Under the pieces are notes generated by a model that searched no databases, had not been told where the DNA came from, and saw only the letters and a program-made list of their open reading frames with translations. A program made the position numbers and the translations under genes. From Defluviimonas aquaemixtae (GTDB taxonomy: Bacteria > Pseudomonadota > Alphaproteobacteria > Rhodobacterales > Rhodobacteraceae), in assembly GCF_900302475.1 (NCBI RefSeq), contig NZ_OMOQ01000001.1, positions 1,550,001-1,614,000 on the forward strand: a stretch of DNA of 64,000 nucleotides. The letters are read 5' to 3'. Position 1 is the first letter of the stretch, and each line of letters opens with the position of its first letter. This document shows positions 46,090 to 55,279 of the stretch, in pieces.

Positions 46090-46632
46090 TCAGGCACCGA
46101 GCGCCTTCCCAAGACGCGGCAGCCGCGCCCGCTTCAGGAGCGCCCGGACGGGCTGCGGTTCGCCCGAGAGGCGCTCGGCTTCTGCGCGCACGGTTTCGAC
46201 GACGTCCGCAACGGGGCCGGGCTTGGCCTGCCAGAAGGCGAGAAGGAAGGCGTCGGGGTCCGCGCGGTCCAGCCCCTCTTCGCGCAGCGTTCCACGCGGG
46301 AAGTCGGCGGCGTTGAACGTGACGATCACATCCGCCTGCCCCGAAATGGCGGCGGCGAGGACATGGATATCTGCCGGGTCGGGCAGCCAGAGCCGCGCCT
46401 CGAGCCCATCACGCGGCGGAACAGTGGCGCGCGGAAAAACCGCCCGCAACGCCGCAATCTCTCCCCGCGCGATGGTTTCCGCGCCGGGGCCAAGCTTGAC
46501 CGTCGCGCGGGCCCATTCCTCAAGAATGCGGTCGGACCAGAGGGGCGAATAGAGCCCCGCCTGCGCGACGCCGATCAGAATTTCGCGCAGGACGGTCGGG
46601 TAGAGAACGCAGGCGTCAAGAAGCGCCTTCAT
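46090..46632 (-). CDS. PIN-domain ribonuclease-like protein
   Basis: A 180-residue protein with a PIN fold: Asp6 in MKALLDACVL, Glu38-Glu39 in DRILEEWAR, and the later acidic cluster PDPADIHVLAAAI with FNAADFP. PIN domains are metal-dependent RNases, often the toxin of VapBC pairs. No small antitoxin gene lies upstream. Instead the ATG overlaps the stop of the rlmI-like gene by 4 bases, so the two proteins are made together. This argues for a housekeeping RNA role, or an orphan toxin. It is longer than VapC (about 130 residues). Confidence 0.8.
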   Translation of the reverse strand: MKALLDACVLYPTVLREILIGVAQAGLYSPLWSDRILEEWARATVKLGPGAETIARGEIAALRAVFPRATVPPRDGLEARLWLPDPADIHVLAAAISGQADVIVTFNAADFPRGTLREEGLDRADPDAFLLAFWQAKPGPVADVVETVRAEAERLSGEPQPVRALLKRARLPRLGKALGA

Positions 46633-47825
46633 CCGTCGAGCCGAAAGAACAGCGCCTTGAGATAACCGCTCTCGGCAAGTTGCGGCAGTTGCGGGTGATC
46701 CGGCCCCGCAAAGCCTGTGTGAAGAAGCTGCGCGCGCCGCGCGCCACGGCCGATTCCGCGCGCCGATGCATTGCGGAACTGCGCAAGATCGGCGGCGTGC
46801 GAACACGAACACAGGACGAGGTAACCGCCCGGCGAGACAAGCTGCGCGGCCAATCGCGCGACGCGCTCATAGGCTCTCAGTCCGGCCGCCAGCGCCGGCT
46901 TCGACGGCGCGAAGGCGGGCGGATCGCAGATCACGAGATCAAACCGCTCACCCTCCCCCTGAAGCGCTTCCATTACCGCGAAGGCATCGCCCTTTCGGGT
47001 GGCGAAGCGTTCCCCCACGCCGCTCGCCGCGGCGCCCCGCGCGGCGAGGTCCAGCGCCGACGCCGAGCCGTCCACGGCAATGGCGCGCGCTGCACCGGCG
47101 GCAAGTGTCGCAAGCGAAAAGCCCCCGACATGGGAGAAGACGTCGAGGACCGATCCGCCCCGTGCAAGTCGCGCCGCGAAAGCATGGTTGTCGCGTTGAT
47201 CGAAGAACAGACCCGTTTTCTGTCCACCCAGGAGATCGGCCATGTAGGTCGCGCCGTTCATTTCCACCGGCACCGGCCCGTCGAGCGCGCCGGCGAGGAT
47301 CGACATCTCCTCCGGCAAGCCTTCAAGGCCGCGCGCACGCCCCGTGCCGTTCTTCACGATAATCGCCACGCCAGCCACATCGGCAAGCGCGGCGGCAAGA
47401 TCGCCAATCATCGCGTCGGCCCAGGCCGCGTTGGGCTGGATAACCGCCGCATCGCCATAGCGGTCGATCACGACGCCGGGCAACCCGTCCGCCTCGGCGT
47501 GGACCAGACGGTAGAACGGCGTCTCATAGAGCCGCGCACGCAGGTCCATGGCCTGCGCCATGCGCGCCGCGACCCACCGGTGATCGATTCGCGCTTCGGG
47601 ATCGCGGTCTAGTATCCGGGCGATGAGCTTGGAATTCGGATTGACCGTTACCGTTCCAAGCGGTTGCCGCGTAGCGTCTTCGAGCCTGGCGATCGCGCCG
47701 GGCTGAAGCGCCTTGGTGCGTCGGTCGGTGACCAGTTCGTCGGCATAGACCCACGGAAACCCGTGTCGCAAGGCGCGGGCATCGGCCTTGGGTCTGAGGC
47801 GTACGGTGGGCAGAGGGTCGGTCAT
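46629..47825 (-). CDS. rlmI: Class I SAM-dependent rRNA (cytosine-5) methyltransferase, RlmI-like
   Basis: A 398-residue protein with an N-terminal PUA domain (VRLRPKADARALRHGFPWVYADEL), a central EEHEE-like part (HAEADGLPGVVIDRYGD) and a Rossmann methyltransferase domain (SVLDVFSHVGGFSLATL, then VICDPPAFAPSK). In E. coli RlmI makes m5C1962 in 23S rRNA. The catalytic Cys is probably in YLVLCSCSH. The PIN-domain gene downstream overlaps its stop. Confidence 0.87.
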   Translation of the reverse strand: MTDPLPTVRLRPKADARALRHGFPWVYADELVTDRRTKALQPGAIARLEDATRQPLGTVTVNPNSKLIARILDRDPEARIDHRWVAARMAQAMDLRARLYETPFYRLVHAEADGLPGVVIDRYGDAAVIQPNAAWADAMIGDLAAALADVAGVAIIVKNGTGRARGLEGLPEEMSILAGALDGPVPVEMNGATYMADLLGGQKTGLFFDQRDNHAFAARLARGGSVLDVFSHVGGFSLATLAAGAARAIAVDGSASALDLAARGAAASGVGERFATRKGDAFAVMEALQGEGERFDLVICDPPAFAPSKPALAAGLRAYERVARLAAQLVSPGGYLVLCSCSHAADLAQFRNASARGIGRGARRAQLLHTGFAGPDHPQLPQLAESGYLKALFFRLDG

Positions 47826-47940
47826 CGAGCGGCTCCGGCATTCGGGGACCGCTTCGGTCTAGTCGCTGATCGCGCCGCGCGAAAGGCCGGACGGGTGGTG
47901 GCGAACGAATTCGCCCCCTACCCGCCAGCCTTGCGACCGA

Positions 47941-48102
47941 TCAATGCGCCACAGCGCTTTGCGCGGCAAAGTAACGGGTGATTGCACTGCGCACTGCGCG
48001 GAACATGTCGGCGATCGCCCGTGCGCGAAGGACTTCGGCCCGCCGCATGAGCGCTTGTTGCTCTGCGAAGGTCGGCATGTGAAACTCGTTTTCCCGGGCC
48101 AT
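47941..48102 (-). CDS. 53-residue small protein with a strong ribosome-binding site
   Basis: Starts MARENEFHMP and ends ITRYFAAQSAVAH. The middle (about 18-45) is a basic, Ala-rich helix that looks amphipathic: LMRRAEVLRARAIADMFRAV. It has a near-perfect ribosome-binding site, AAAGGAG, eight bases before the ATG at 48102, which is rare in this window and the main reason to believe it. It resembles short basic RSP_7527-type or DUF1127-like proteins of Rhodobacterales in size and charge, but I cannot assign it to either. It is divergent from edd. Confidence 0.6.
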   Translation of the reverse strand: MARENEFHMPTFAEQQALMRRAEVLRARAIADMFRAVRSAITRYFAAQSAVAH

Positions 48103-48175
48103 GATTGGCTCCTTTCGTTTCTGTTGCTTTAGAGCTAGGCAATGCTGCAGCGCAGCACCACCTATCCCTTTGCAA

Positions 48176-48204
48176 TGCCGCCATGCGCAACCAGCATGGC
48201 GGCA
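48176..48204. repeat. 10-bp-stem hairpin between the small gene and edd
   Basis: TGCCGCCATG (48176-48185) and CATGGCGGCA (48195-48204) are perfect inverted repeats around a 9-base loop. A second, smaller stem, TGCTGC and GCAGCA around AGC, lies at 48143-48157. No T-run follows either. The larger one lies next to the edd operator and could form in the leader of the small gene, or be a protein site. Confidence 0.4.
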
Positions 48205-48212
48205 AGGACAGG

Positions 48213-48241
48213 TTGTTAGCGCTAACGGATCATGCTATGCC
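48213..48241 (+). promoter_or_regulatory. edd promoter with LacI-family operator palindrome
   Basis: GTTAGCGCTAAC (48215-48226) is a perfect 12-bp palindrome with the central CG of LacI-family operators, such as GntR of the gluconate and Entner-Doudoroff regulon. It overlaps a possible -35 box TTGTTA (48213-48218); 17 bases later is a weak -10, TATGCC (48236-48241). The operator centre is about 73 bases before the edd start, a position suited to repression. The regulator gene is not in the window. Confidence 0.6.
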
Positions 48242-48293
48242 GCCCGCGATCGCCTAAGATAATCAGGGTCAGCACCTCCGAGGAGCCGCCGTC

Positions 48294-50099
48294 ATGCCTC
48301 TCAATTCCCGCCTCGCAGAAATCACCGACCGGATCGCCGAACGGTCCCGCGACACGCGCAGCCGCTATCTCGACCGCATCCGCGTGGCGGCCGAGGAAGG
48401 CCCGGCCCGTGCTCATCTAAGCTGCGGAAACCAGGCCCACGCCTACGCGGCAATGGCTGACGACAAGGACGCACTCGCGCGCGGGCGGGCGCCGAACATC
48501 GGGATCGTGACGGCCTACAACGACATGCTATCGGCCCATCAGCCCTACGAGGACTATCCCAAGCTGATCCGCGCCGCCGCACGAAAGGCGGGCGCGACCG
48601 CCCAGGTGGCAGGCGGCGTGCCGGCGATGTGCGACGGCGTGACGCAGGGCCGCACTGGGATGGAACTTAGCCTCTTTTCGCGCGATGTGATCGCGCTCGC
48701 CGCCGGAGTGGCGATGAGCCACAACTGCTACGATGCGGCGCTCTATCTCGGCATCTGCGACAAGATCGTGCCGGGCCTCGTCATGGCAGCGGCAACCTTC
48801 GGCCACGTGCCCTCGATCTTTGTGCCCGGCGGGCCGATGCCCTCGGGCCTCCCGAACGACGAGAAATCGAAGATCCGCAACCGCTTCGCGGCCGGAGAGA
48901 TCGGCCGCGACGAACTGATGAAGGCCGAGATGGAAGCCTATCACGGCCCCGGCACCTGCACCTTCTACGGCACCGCGAACACCAACCAGATGCTGATGGA
49001 GTTCATGGGCCTCCACCTGCCGGGCGCGAGCTTCGTCAACCCCAACACGCCCCTGCGCGAGGCTCTGACGGTCGCCGCGGTGAACCGCGCCTCCGAGATC
49101 ACCGCGCTCGGCAACGACTACCGGCCGGCGGGCGAGATCCTCGACGAACGCGCCTTCGTCAACGGCATGGTCGGGCTGATGGCGACGGGCGGCTCGACGA
49201 ATCTAGTCATGCACTTGCCCGCGATGGCGCGCGCTGCGGGAATCGCGCTGGAGCTTGAGGATTTCGCCGGTGTCGCCGCGATCGTGCCGCTGATGGCCAA
49301 GGTCTATCCGAACGGGCTGGCCGACGTGAACCACTTCCATGCCGCCGGCGGGCTTGGCTACATGATCGGAGAGCTGATCGCGGCCGGGCTCCTGCACGAG
49401 GATGTCCGCACTGTCGCGGGCGACGGGCTCAGCCGGTACACCGAGGAGCCGGTCCTGAAGGACGGCGCGCTATCGTGGCGCGCGGGTCCGACGGAGACGG
49501 CCAACGACAAGGTCCTGCGCCCCGCGCGAGACCCGTTCCAGCCGACGGGCGGGCTCATGGAGCTCACCGGCAATCTCGGCCGCGCGGTCATCAAGGTCTC
49601 GGCCGTCGCGCCCGAACACCGGATCGTCGAGGCCCCGGTGCGCATCTTCCACGACCAGGACGAGGTCAAGGCCGCCTTCCAGAAGGGCGAGTTCACCTCC
49701 GATACCATCGTCGTCGTCCGCTTCCAGGGCCCGCGCGCCAACGGCATGCCCGAGCTGCACTCGCTGACGCCGGTCCTCTCGGTCCTTCTCGGACGCGGCC
49801 TGAAGGTGGCGCTCGTGACCGACGGGCGCATGTCGGGCGCATCGGGCAAGGTGCCCGCCGCGATCCATGTGAGCCCCGAAGCTGCATCGGGCGGTCCGCT
49901 CGCGAAGCTGCGCGACGGCGACCTGATAAAGCTCGACGCGACTGCCGGCACACTCGAGGCGGTTGCGGTCGATCTGGCAAAACGCGAAGCCGCAGTCCCG
50001 GACCTCGCGGCGAATCGCTACGGCACGGGCCGCGAGCTGTTCGAATCCTTCCGCCAGCACGTCTGCGCGGCCACCGAAGGCGCCTCGGCCGTGATCTGA
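48294..50099 (+). CDS. edd: 6-phosphogluconate dehydratase
   Basis: First enzyme of the Entner-Doudoroff pathway, 6-phosphogluconate to KDPG, 601 residues, of the IlvD/Edd iron-sulfur dehydratase family. Recognisable stretches are [64 protein letters not shown] and [20 protein letters not shown], which hold the cluster cysteines, and [22 protein letters not shown] near the end. Full length. It is followed by eda 82 bases later, and preceded by a LacI-type palindrome. Confidence 0.96.
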   Translation: MPLNSRLAEITDRIAERSRDTRSRYLDRIRVAAEEGPARAHLSCGNQAHAYAAMADDKDALARGRAPNIGIVTAYNDMLSAHQPYEDYPKLIRAAARKAGATAQVAGGVPAMCDGVTQGRTGMELSLFSRDVIALAAGVAMSHNCYDAALYLGICDKIVPGLVMAAATFGHVPSIFVPGGPMPSGLPNDEKSKIRNRFAAGEIGRDELMKAEMEAYHGPGTCTFYGTANTNQMLMEFMGLHLPGASFVNPNTPLREALTVAAVNRASEITALGNDYRPAGEILDERAFVNGMVGLMATGGSTNLVMHLPAMARAAGIALELEDFAGVAAIVPLMAKVYPNGLADVNHFHAAGGLGYMIGELIAAGLLHEDVRTVAGDGLSRYTEEPVLKDGALSWRAGPTETANDKVLRPARDPFQPTGGLMELTGNLGRAVIKVSAVAPEHRIVEAPVRIFHDQDEVKAAFQKGEFTSDTIVVVRFQGPRANGMPELHSLTPVLSVLLGRGLKVALVTDGRMSGASGKVPAAIHVSPEAASGGPLAKLRDGDLIKLDATAGTLEAVAVDLAKREAAVPDLAANRYGTGRELFESFRQHVCAATEGASAVI

Positions 50100-50181
50100 T
50101 GGCTCCGGACTACTTCATTGCCCAAAGACCCCCGCCGGAGGCGTCATCCGCCTCCGCGCGCACGAATGAAAGGACACCGCG

Positions 50182-50829
50182 ATGACGCCCGCCGAACAAT
50201 CCCGCCGCGCCGCCGAGATCTGCGCGCTCGCCCCCGTCATCCCGGTTCTCGTGATCGACGACGTAGCCAAGGCCGCCCCGCTTGCGAAGGCGCTCGTGGC
50301 CGGTGGGCTTCCGGCGCTCGAGATCACTCTCCGCACGCCTGCCGCACTCGACGCGATCAGCGCAATGGCCGAGGTTCCGGGCGGCGTGGTCGGTGCGGGC
50401 ACGCTGCTCACGCCCGCCGACGTCAAGGCTGCGAAACGTGCGGGAGCGACCTTCGGCGTCTCTCCCGGCGCGACCGACCGGCTCCTTGACGCCTGTGCGG
50501 AAGAAGGGCTGCCGCTCCTGCCCGGGGCTGCGACCGCGACCGAGGTGATGACGCTGCTCGAAAGGGGCTACACCGTTCAGAAATTCTTCCCCGCCGAAGC
50601 ATCGGGCGGCGCGCCCGTGCTCGCGGCGATCGGCGCGCCGATCCCACAGGTCACATTCTGTCCGACGGGCGGCATCGGGCCCGCCAATGTCGACGCCTAT
50701 CTGAAACTCGCCAATGTCTCGTGCGTCGGCGGCAGTTGGGTCGCGCCGAAAGACAAAGTCGCGGCCGAGGACTGGGCGGGGATTGAGGCGCTTGCGCGAA
50801 CCGCGTCGGAGCTCAAGCGCGCACGCTGA
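50182..50829 (+). CDS. eda: KDPG aldolase (KDPG/KHG aldolase)
   Basis: A 215-residue class I aldolase that splits KDPG into pyruvate and glyceraldehyde-3-P, completing the Entner-Doudoroff pathway with edd. The catalytic Glu is in LPALEITLRTP, the GAGTLL loop binds phosphate, and the Schiff-base Lys is in YTVQKFFPAEASGG. CPTGGIGPANVDAYL closes the barrel. It is in the same unit as edd, controlled from its operator. Confidence 0.95.
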   Translation: MTPAEQSRRAAEICALAPVIPVLVIDDVAKAAPLAKALVAGGLPALEITLRTPAALDAISAMAEVPGGVVGAGTLLTPADVKAAKRAGATFGVSPGATDRLLDACAEEGLPLLPGAATATEVMTLLERGYTVQKFFPAEASGGAPVLAAIGAPIPQVTFCPTGGIGPANVDAYLKLANVSCVGGSWVAPKDKVAAEDWAGIEALARTASELKRAR

Positions 50830-50836
50830 TCGCAAC

Positions 50837-51307
50837 TTAGCCGTCTTGCTCGCGCGCCTCCTTCAGCGCGCGGCGGATCGCGTCGTGCGTGCAGGCCACC
50901 TCGCCAATCAACACCCAGGCCGCGACGAAGAAGATCGCAAGCATCTGCAGGACGAGGCCGAGCCCCGCGTGAAGCGGGATTTCGGTACCGATCCCGGCGA
51001 ACCCGACGAGCGTCGCCGTGGCAAGCACGGTTCCAGCCGCGGCGAAGACAAATGCATAGCGCGCCCGGTTGCGCCGGAGGAGCAGGAGCCTCTCGATGGC
51101 ATGAAACCGGCCTCGCTGTGCCGCGTCGCCTGGCGGAGCGGAGGCCCGACCCACCGCCAGAGCGAAGGCCAAGAAGCCGAGAGCCAGAAGAACAGCGGGT
51201 GCGAGCCCCGGCGCATTTCGCATCGACAGACTGCTGAGACATACGGCAATTCCTGCGCCGGGTGCGAAACAGGTCAGGAAACTTCGGACAGGATACAAGT
51301 TCCGCAT
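50837..51307 (-). CDS. Hypothetical four-helix membrane protein
   Basis: About 156 residues from MRNLYPVRSF with four hydrophobic segments: about 8-24, 30-50, 85-105 and 115-135. A basic loop (RLLLLRRNRARY) lies between the second and third, and a soluble charged tail (CTHDAIRRALKEAREQDG) ends it. I do not recognise the family. The start is uncertain; an ATG at 51355 would add 16 residues. It ends 7 bases from the convergent eda stop. Coding bias of the region is consistent with a real gene. Confidence 0.6.
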   Translation of the reverse strand: MRNLYPVRSFLTCFAPGAGIAVCLSSLSMRNAPGLAPAVLLALGFLAFALAVGRASAPPGDAAQRGRFHAIERLLLLRRNRARYAFVFAAAGTVLATATLVGFAGIGTEIPLHAGLGLVLQMLAIFFVAAWVLIGEVACTHDAIRRALKEAREQDG

Positions 51308-51449
51308 GGAAAAAGGCAGCTTGCTGACATCACTGTCGCCCTTCTGACATGCCATTTTGGCGCATGGATGACGGCCCGGTGGTCACGGAACGGCAAGACT
51401 TTGATGCCGCATCGCCGCGTCCGGTGCGTTGCGGTGGCCGCGCGCGGGC

Positions 51450-51746
51450 CTATTGTTCGCCGTGTCGCGCGACACGGGCCGCCCGTCCGCCCCGGCGCAC
51501 GGGACTCGGGGGCGTCGCGAGTCCGTCCGTCAGGACCCGGCTCATCGGGTGGTCCGGACGATCCAGACCGTAGTGCGCTAGCAGCACGCGCATCGCTTCG
51601 GCGGCATCCGTCGCGGGGCCGAGACTCAGTGCCCAGTCGAGGAAGATCGACCGGCATTCCGAGGCCGTGATCCCCTCGATCGCGTAGCTTTCCCGGACCA
51701 GGCCCCTCGGGTCCGCAAGCGACATATCCATGATCTTCCTCGCCAT
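51450..51746 (-). CDS. Small conserved hypothetical protein
   Basis: A 98-residue soluble protein. The stretch DPRGLVRESYAIEGITASECRSIF and FLDWALSL is of a type I recall from a Rhodobacterales-specific family of unknown function, but I cannot name it. The C-terminus is basic and Gly/Arg-rich (VRRGGRAARVARHGEQ). Start at 51746 is assumed; the ATG at 51731 has a better ribosome-binding site (GAGGA). It lies 20 bases after the glnE stop on the same strand, so it is probably cotranscribed. Confidence 0.65.
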   Translation of the reverse strand: MARKIMDMSLADPRGLVRESYAIEGITASECRSIFLDWALSLGPATDAAEAMRVLLAHYGLDRPDHPMSRVLTDGLATPPSPVRRGGRAARVARHGEQ

Positions 51747-51766
51747 CCAGACCCCGCCTTTCGCTT

Positions 51767-54571
51767 TCAGCCCGCGCGCTCGTCCGCCGCGTCATCCGGG
51801 AGCGCCAGGCTGCGGGCGATGATGGCGCCGGCGCGATCGGCATGGCTGTCCAGCAGCGACGCCATCCCTGCGAGTTCCGACGCGCCCGTCTCGCGCATCA
51901 GGAATGCGCGCGCGCCCTCGCCCACCGCCTCCATGTCGAGCGGCCGTTCCGTCAGAAGTCGCCCGCCTGCCTGAAGCCGCCAGAGAAATCGGTACGCTTC
52001 CTGAAGCGCTGCCTCGTCCTCCTTGGACAGAAAACCTGCCTGCTTGCCCGCGCGAAGCTGCGCCTCGACCCGGCGCGCCGGAACCGCCGCGCGAAGCGCA
52101 CAGGATTGCGCGAGAAGTTCGATATCCTGCAGCCGACCGGGGCCGATCTTGGCCTCCCACGCGCCGTCCGAAGCCTTGGCGGCGAAGATGCGCTCGCGCA
52201 TTTCGGCCACGTCGGTCAGGATCTTTGCCGCGCCCCCCTTGGCCGCCAGCACGGCCTTCCGCGCTGCTTCCACCTCGACGCCGATCGCCGTCTCGCCCGC
52301 CACTGGCCGCGCCCGGGTCAGCGCCAGATGCTCCCACGTCCAGGCCTCTTCCATCTGGTAGCTGCGAAAAGACTGGATCGACGTGGCGACGGGCCCCTGC
52401 CGGCCGGAGGGCCGGAGCCGCATGTCGACCTCGTAAAGCCGGCCATCCGCCATTGGCGCCGACAAGGCGGTCACGAGCGCCTGAGTGAGGCGCGCATAAT
52501 AGGCGCGCGCCGCCAGCGGCCGCGATCCGTCCGAAGACTCCGTCCCGTCCGCGTCATAGATCACGATCAGATCGAGATCCGACGCCGCGTTCAGACGCTC
52601 GGCCCCGAGCGACCCCATACCGACCACGACCGCGCCGCGACCCGGCGGCGTGCCATGTTTGCGGGCGAACTCCTCGACGCAGACCGGCCAAAGCGCCGAG
52701 AGGATAGCGCCAGCTAGATCGGCATATTCACGGCCGGCCTGGTTCGCGTCGATCAAACCGCGCAGATGATGGACGCCAATCCGGAAGTGCCATTCGCGCG
52801 CCCAGATCCGCGCCGCCGTCAGCCGCCACTCGTAGTCGCTCTGCTCCGCAAGCCGTTCGGCGAGCGCCGTTGACAGAGCGGGCGCCCCCGGCCACGGAGC
52901 GAAGAAATCGCCCCCGATCACGGCGTCCAGAACTGCCGCATTCCGCGACAGGTAGGCGGCGAGCCCCGGTGCCGTCGCGCAGATATCGACAATCAGGTCC
53001 ACAAGCTGCGGATTGGCGTCGAAGAGAGAAAAGAGCTGCACACCGGCTGGCAGTCCGGAGAGGAACCCGTCGAACTGGCGCAGCGCTTCGGACGGGTTGG
53101 CCGCGCGCTTGAGGCGCGAGAGGATTTCCGGCTGTAGGCGCTTGAAGATCGCGACCGCACGCCCGGAGCGCAGCGAGGGATAGGCGCGCCAGCCCTCCAC
53201 AACCTCACGCATCTCGTCGCTGATTTCCGGACCCTTGCCCGCTTCGCCCGGCGCAAAGAAGCCTTCCGTCAGCTCCGCGACACGTTCAAGCCGCTCCTGG
53301 AGCGCGGCCCGCAGCGCTTGAGTGTCCGGCTCCCCCATCATCCGGGCGAGCCGATCGAAGCCCTCGCCGTTCGCCGGCAGGTCGTGCGTCTGGGCGTCCG
53401 CCACCATCTGCACGCGGTGTTCGACTTCGCGATGGGCGCGGTAGTGGTCCGTCAACTCCTTCGCATCGGCCGCAGGCACCCAGCCTTTGGAGGCCAGCGC
53501 CGCCAATCCGCCCACCGTGTCGCGCTGGCGCAGCTCCGGGTCGCGCCCACCTGCGATCAGCTGCCGGGTCTGGGTGAAGAATTCGATCTCGCGGATACCG
53601 CCCACGCCGAGCTTCATGTCATGTCCTTCAAGCACGATGGGACCATGCAGACCCTTGTGCTCGCGGATCCTGAGCCGCATGTCATGGGCGTCCTGGATCG
53701 CCGCGAAATCGAGATGCCGGCGCCAGACGAACGGCGTGAGCGTCGCGAGGAACCTGTCACCTGCCGCGATATCTCCGCCGCAGGACCGCGCCTTGATATA
53801 GGCCGCCCGCTCCCACGTGCGACCCTGCGCCTCGTAATACTGTTCGGCGGCGGCCATCGAGATGCAGACGGGCGTGACCGCGGCGTCGGGCCGGAGCCTG
53901 AGATCGGTGCGGAAGACGTAGCCATCGGGGGTCAGGTCCGACAGAAGCGCCGCCATCCGGCGCACGACCTTAATGAACGCCGCGCGCGCATCCTGCACGT
54001 CGTCCGCGTCATAGCGGGTTTCGTCGAACAGGCAGATGAGGTCGATATCGGAGGAGTAGTTCAGCTCCCCCGCCCCCATCTTGCCCATCGCGAGTGCGAC
54101 GATGCCGGCCGCCGTCCCCGCATCTTCGGGCACAGCGCCCGGCACCTTGCCGCGCCGGATTTCGTCGGCGACGAGGGCGCGGAGCGATTCATGCACGCTC
54201 AGATCCGCGAGCCGTGTCAACGCCCCGGTCACCCCCTCGAGCGGCCAGACGCCGCCAAGATCGGCAAGCCCCGCAAGAAGCGCCACGCGCGCCTTGGCGC
54301 GCCTGAGTGCGGGTTTGAGTGCAGCGCTGTCGAGTTCTCCAAACCCTGTCAACGTCGCGTCGAGCGCTGCTTCGGGCGACCCCGACAGCGCCTCGTCCAG
54401 CCAATCGGCCTCACGCATCATAAGATCGGCGAGATAGGGGCTGCACCCGGCCGTGCCTTCCAGAAGCGCGCGCAGTTCGGGCGCGAACGCCGTGAAGCGT
54501 TCGCGCGTATCCGCTGTCCGTTCGGGCTCATAAGGGATCGGGCAGCGCGTGATGCGGGCGGCAAAGGTCAT
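51767..54571 (-). CDS. glnE: Bifunctional glutamine synthetase adenylyltransferase / deadenylase
   Basis: A 934-residue regulator of glutamine synthetase. Two nucleotidyltransferase domains are visible: GAGELNYSSDIDLICLFDE in the N-terminal deadenylylase half and GSLGAERLNAASDLDLIVIYD in the C-terminal adenylylase half, each followed by an all-helical domain. Full length and intact. It answers to PII signalling in other bacteria. Divergent from the YbaK-type gene. Confidence 0.95.
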   Translation of the reverse strand: MTFAARITRCPIPYEPERTADTRERFTAFAPELRALLEGTAGCSPYLADLMMREADWLDEALSGSPEAALDATLTGFGELDSAALKPALRRAKARVALLAGLADLGGVWPLEGVTGALTRLADLSVHESLRALVADEIRRGKVPGAVPEDAGTAAGIVALAMGKMGAGELNYSSDIDLICLFDETRYDADDVQDARAAFIKVVRRMAALLSDLTPDGYVFRTDLRLRPDAAVTPVCISMAAAEQYYEAQGRTWERAAYIKARSCGGDIAAGDRFLATLTPFVWRRHLDFAAIQDAHDMRLRIREHKGLHGPIVLEGHDMKLGVGGIREIEFFTQTRQLIAGGRDPELRQRDTVGGLAALASKGWVPAADAKELTDHYRAHREVEHRVQMVADAQTHDLPANGEGFDRLARMMGEPDTQALRAALQERLERVAELTEGFFAPGEAGKGPEISDEMREVVEGWRAYPSLRSGRAVAIFKRLQPEILSRLKRAANPSEALRQFDGFLSGLPAGVQLFSLFDANPQLVDLIVDICATAPGLAAYLSRNAAVLDAVIGGDFFAPWPGAPALSTALAERLAEQSDYEWRLTAARIWAREWHFRIGVHHLRGLIDANQAGREYADLAGAILSALWPVCVEEFARKHGTPPGRGAVVVGMGSLGAERLNAASDLDLIVIYDADGTESSDGSRPLAARAYYARLTQALVTALSAPMADGRLYEVDMRLRPSGRQGPVATSIQSFRSYQMEEAWTWEHLALTRARPVAGETAIGVEVEAARKAVLAAKGGAAKILTDVAEMRERIFAAKASDGAWEAKIGPGRLQDIELLAQSCALRAAVPARRVEAQLRAGKQAGFLSKEDEAALQEAYRFLWRLQAGGRLLTERPLDMEAVGEGARAFLMRETGASELAGMASLLDSHADRAGAIIARSLALPDDAADERAG

Positions 54572-54713
54572 GGCCAGACACTAGCGCCCGGTCGGTCGGC
54601 GTCAACGCGGCTGGTCCCGGCTTGCCCGAAATAACCCTTTTGCAGGCATTGAAGTTTGTTCCCGGTCATGACCTTCTTGCTTTCGGAGAGGCCGTTCGAG
54701 GCAAGATGACGGG

Positions 54714-55184
54714 ATGAGCAAGAGCCTGGCACGCGTGAGATCGGCGCTCGAAGCGGCGAGACTCGACGTGGACATACTGGAAATGTCGAGTGAAACGCGC
54801 ACGGCGGCCGAGGCGGCGGAAGCGGCGGGCTGTGCGCTCGATCAGATCGCGAAATCCATCATCTTTCGCGGCGAGGCGACGGGCCATGTCGTTCTCTTCC
54901 TTACCGCCGGCGGCAACCGCGTGAGCACGTCAAAGGCGAGCACGGTCGCGAGCCAGCCGCTTGGCAAGGCCGATGCCGCCCTCGTCCGCGCAGAGACCGG
55001 ATTCGCCATCGGGGGCGTCGCGCCCATCGGCCACCTCCGCCCAGTCGAGAGCTATTTCGATCCACGCTTGCTCGACTTTGACCGCGTCTGGGCCGCGGCC
55101 GGCACGCCGCGCCACATCTTCGCCATCGCGCCCGATGCGCTCCTCGGCCTCACCCGCGCCCGGCCAACCGACTTTGTCGAGTGA
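54714..55184 (+). CDS. YbaK/EbsC-type aminoacyl-tRNA deacylase
   Basis: A 156-residue protein with the single YbaK fold, which hydrolyses mischarged aminoacyl-tRNA (Cys-tRNAPro or similar). It has CALDQIAKSIIFRG with the conserved Lys, VLFLTAGGNRVS, and GFAIGGVAPIGH, the usual substrate-binding loop. Start at 54714 (MSKSLARVRS). It is 82 bases before the DUF2852 gene, but a new regulatory region lies between, so they are probably separate. Confidence 0.85.
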   Translation: MSKSLARVRSALEAARLDVDILEMSSETRTAAEAAEAAGCALDQIAKSIIFRGEATGHVVLFLTAGGNRVSTSKASTVASQPLGKADAALVRAETGFAIGGVAPIGHLRPVESYFDPRLLDFDRVWAAAGTPRHIFAIAPDALLGLTRARPTDFVE

Positions 55185-55200
55185 GCGTCTTTTCACGGCC

Positions 55201-55279
55201 GATGTGAAAAACATTCACATCACCTCTTGACGCAGCCGCCGACCGTCACAATGTTGGGGATGTGAAAGGAATTTACATG
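55201..55279 (+). promoter_or_regulatory. DUF2852 promoter flanked by two copies of an inverted repeat
   Basis: Site 1 is GATGTGAA (55201-55208), five bases, TTCACATC (55214-55221), a perfect inverted repeat. Site 2 has GATGTGAA (55259-55266), five bases, TTTACATG (55272-55279), which matches with two changes and covers the ribosome-binding site and the start codon at 55277. Between them lie TTGACG (55227-55232), 17 bases and AATGTT (55250-55255), a plausible promoter. Two operators 58 bases apart around a promoter suggest looping or cooperative repression. Confidence 0.6.

Noticed and set aside
46090-46632. VapBC toxin-antitoxin pair
   Set aside because: The PIN protein is longer than VapC, no antitoxin frame lies upstream, and it overlaps rlmI instead.
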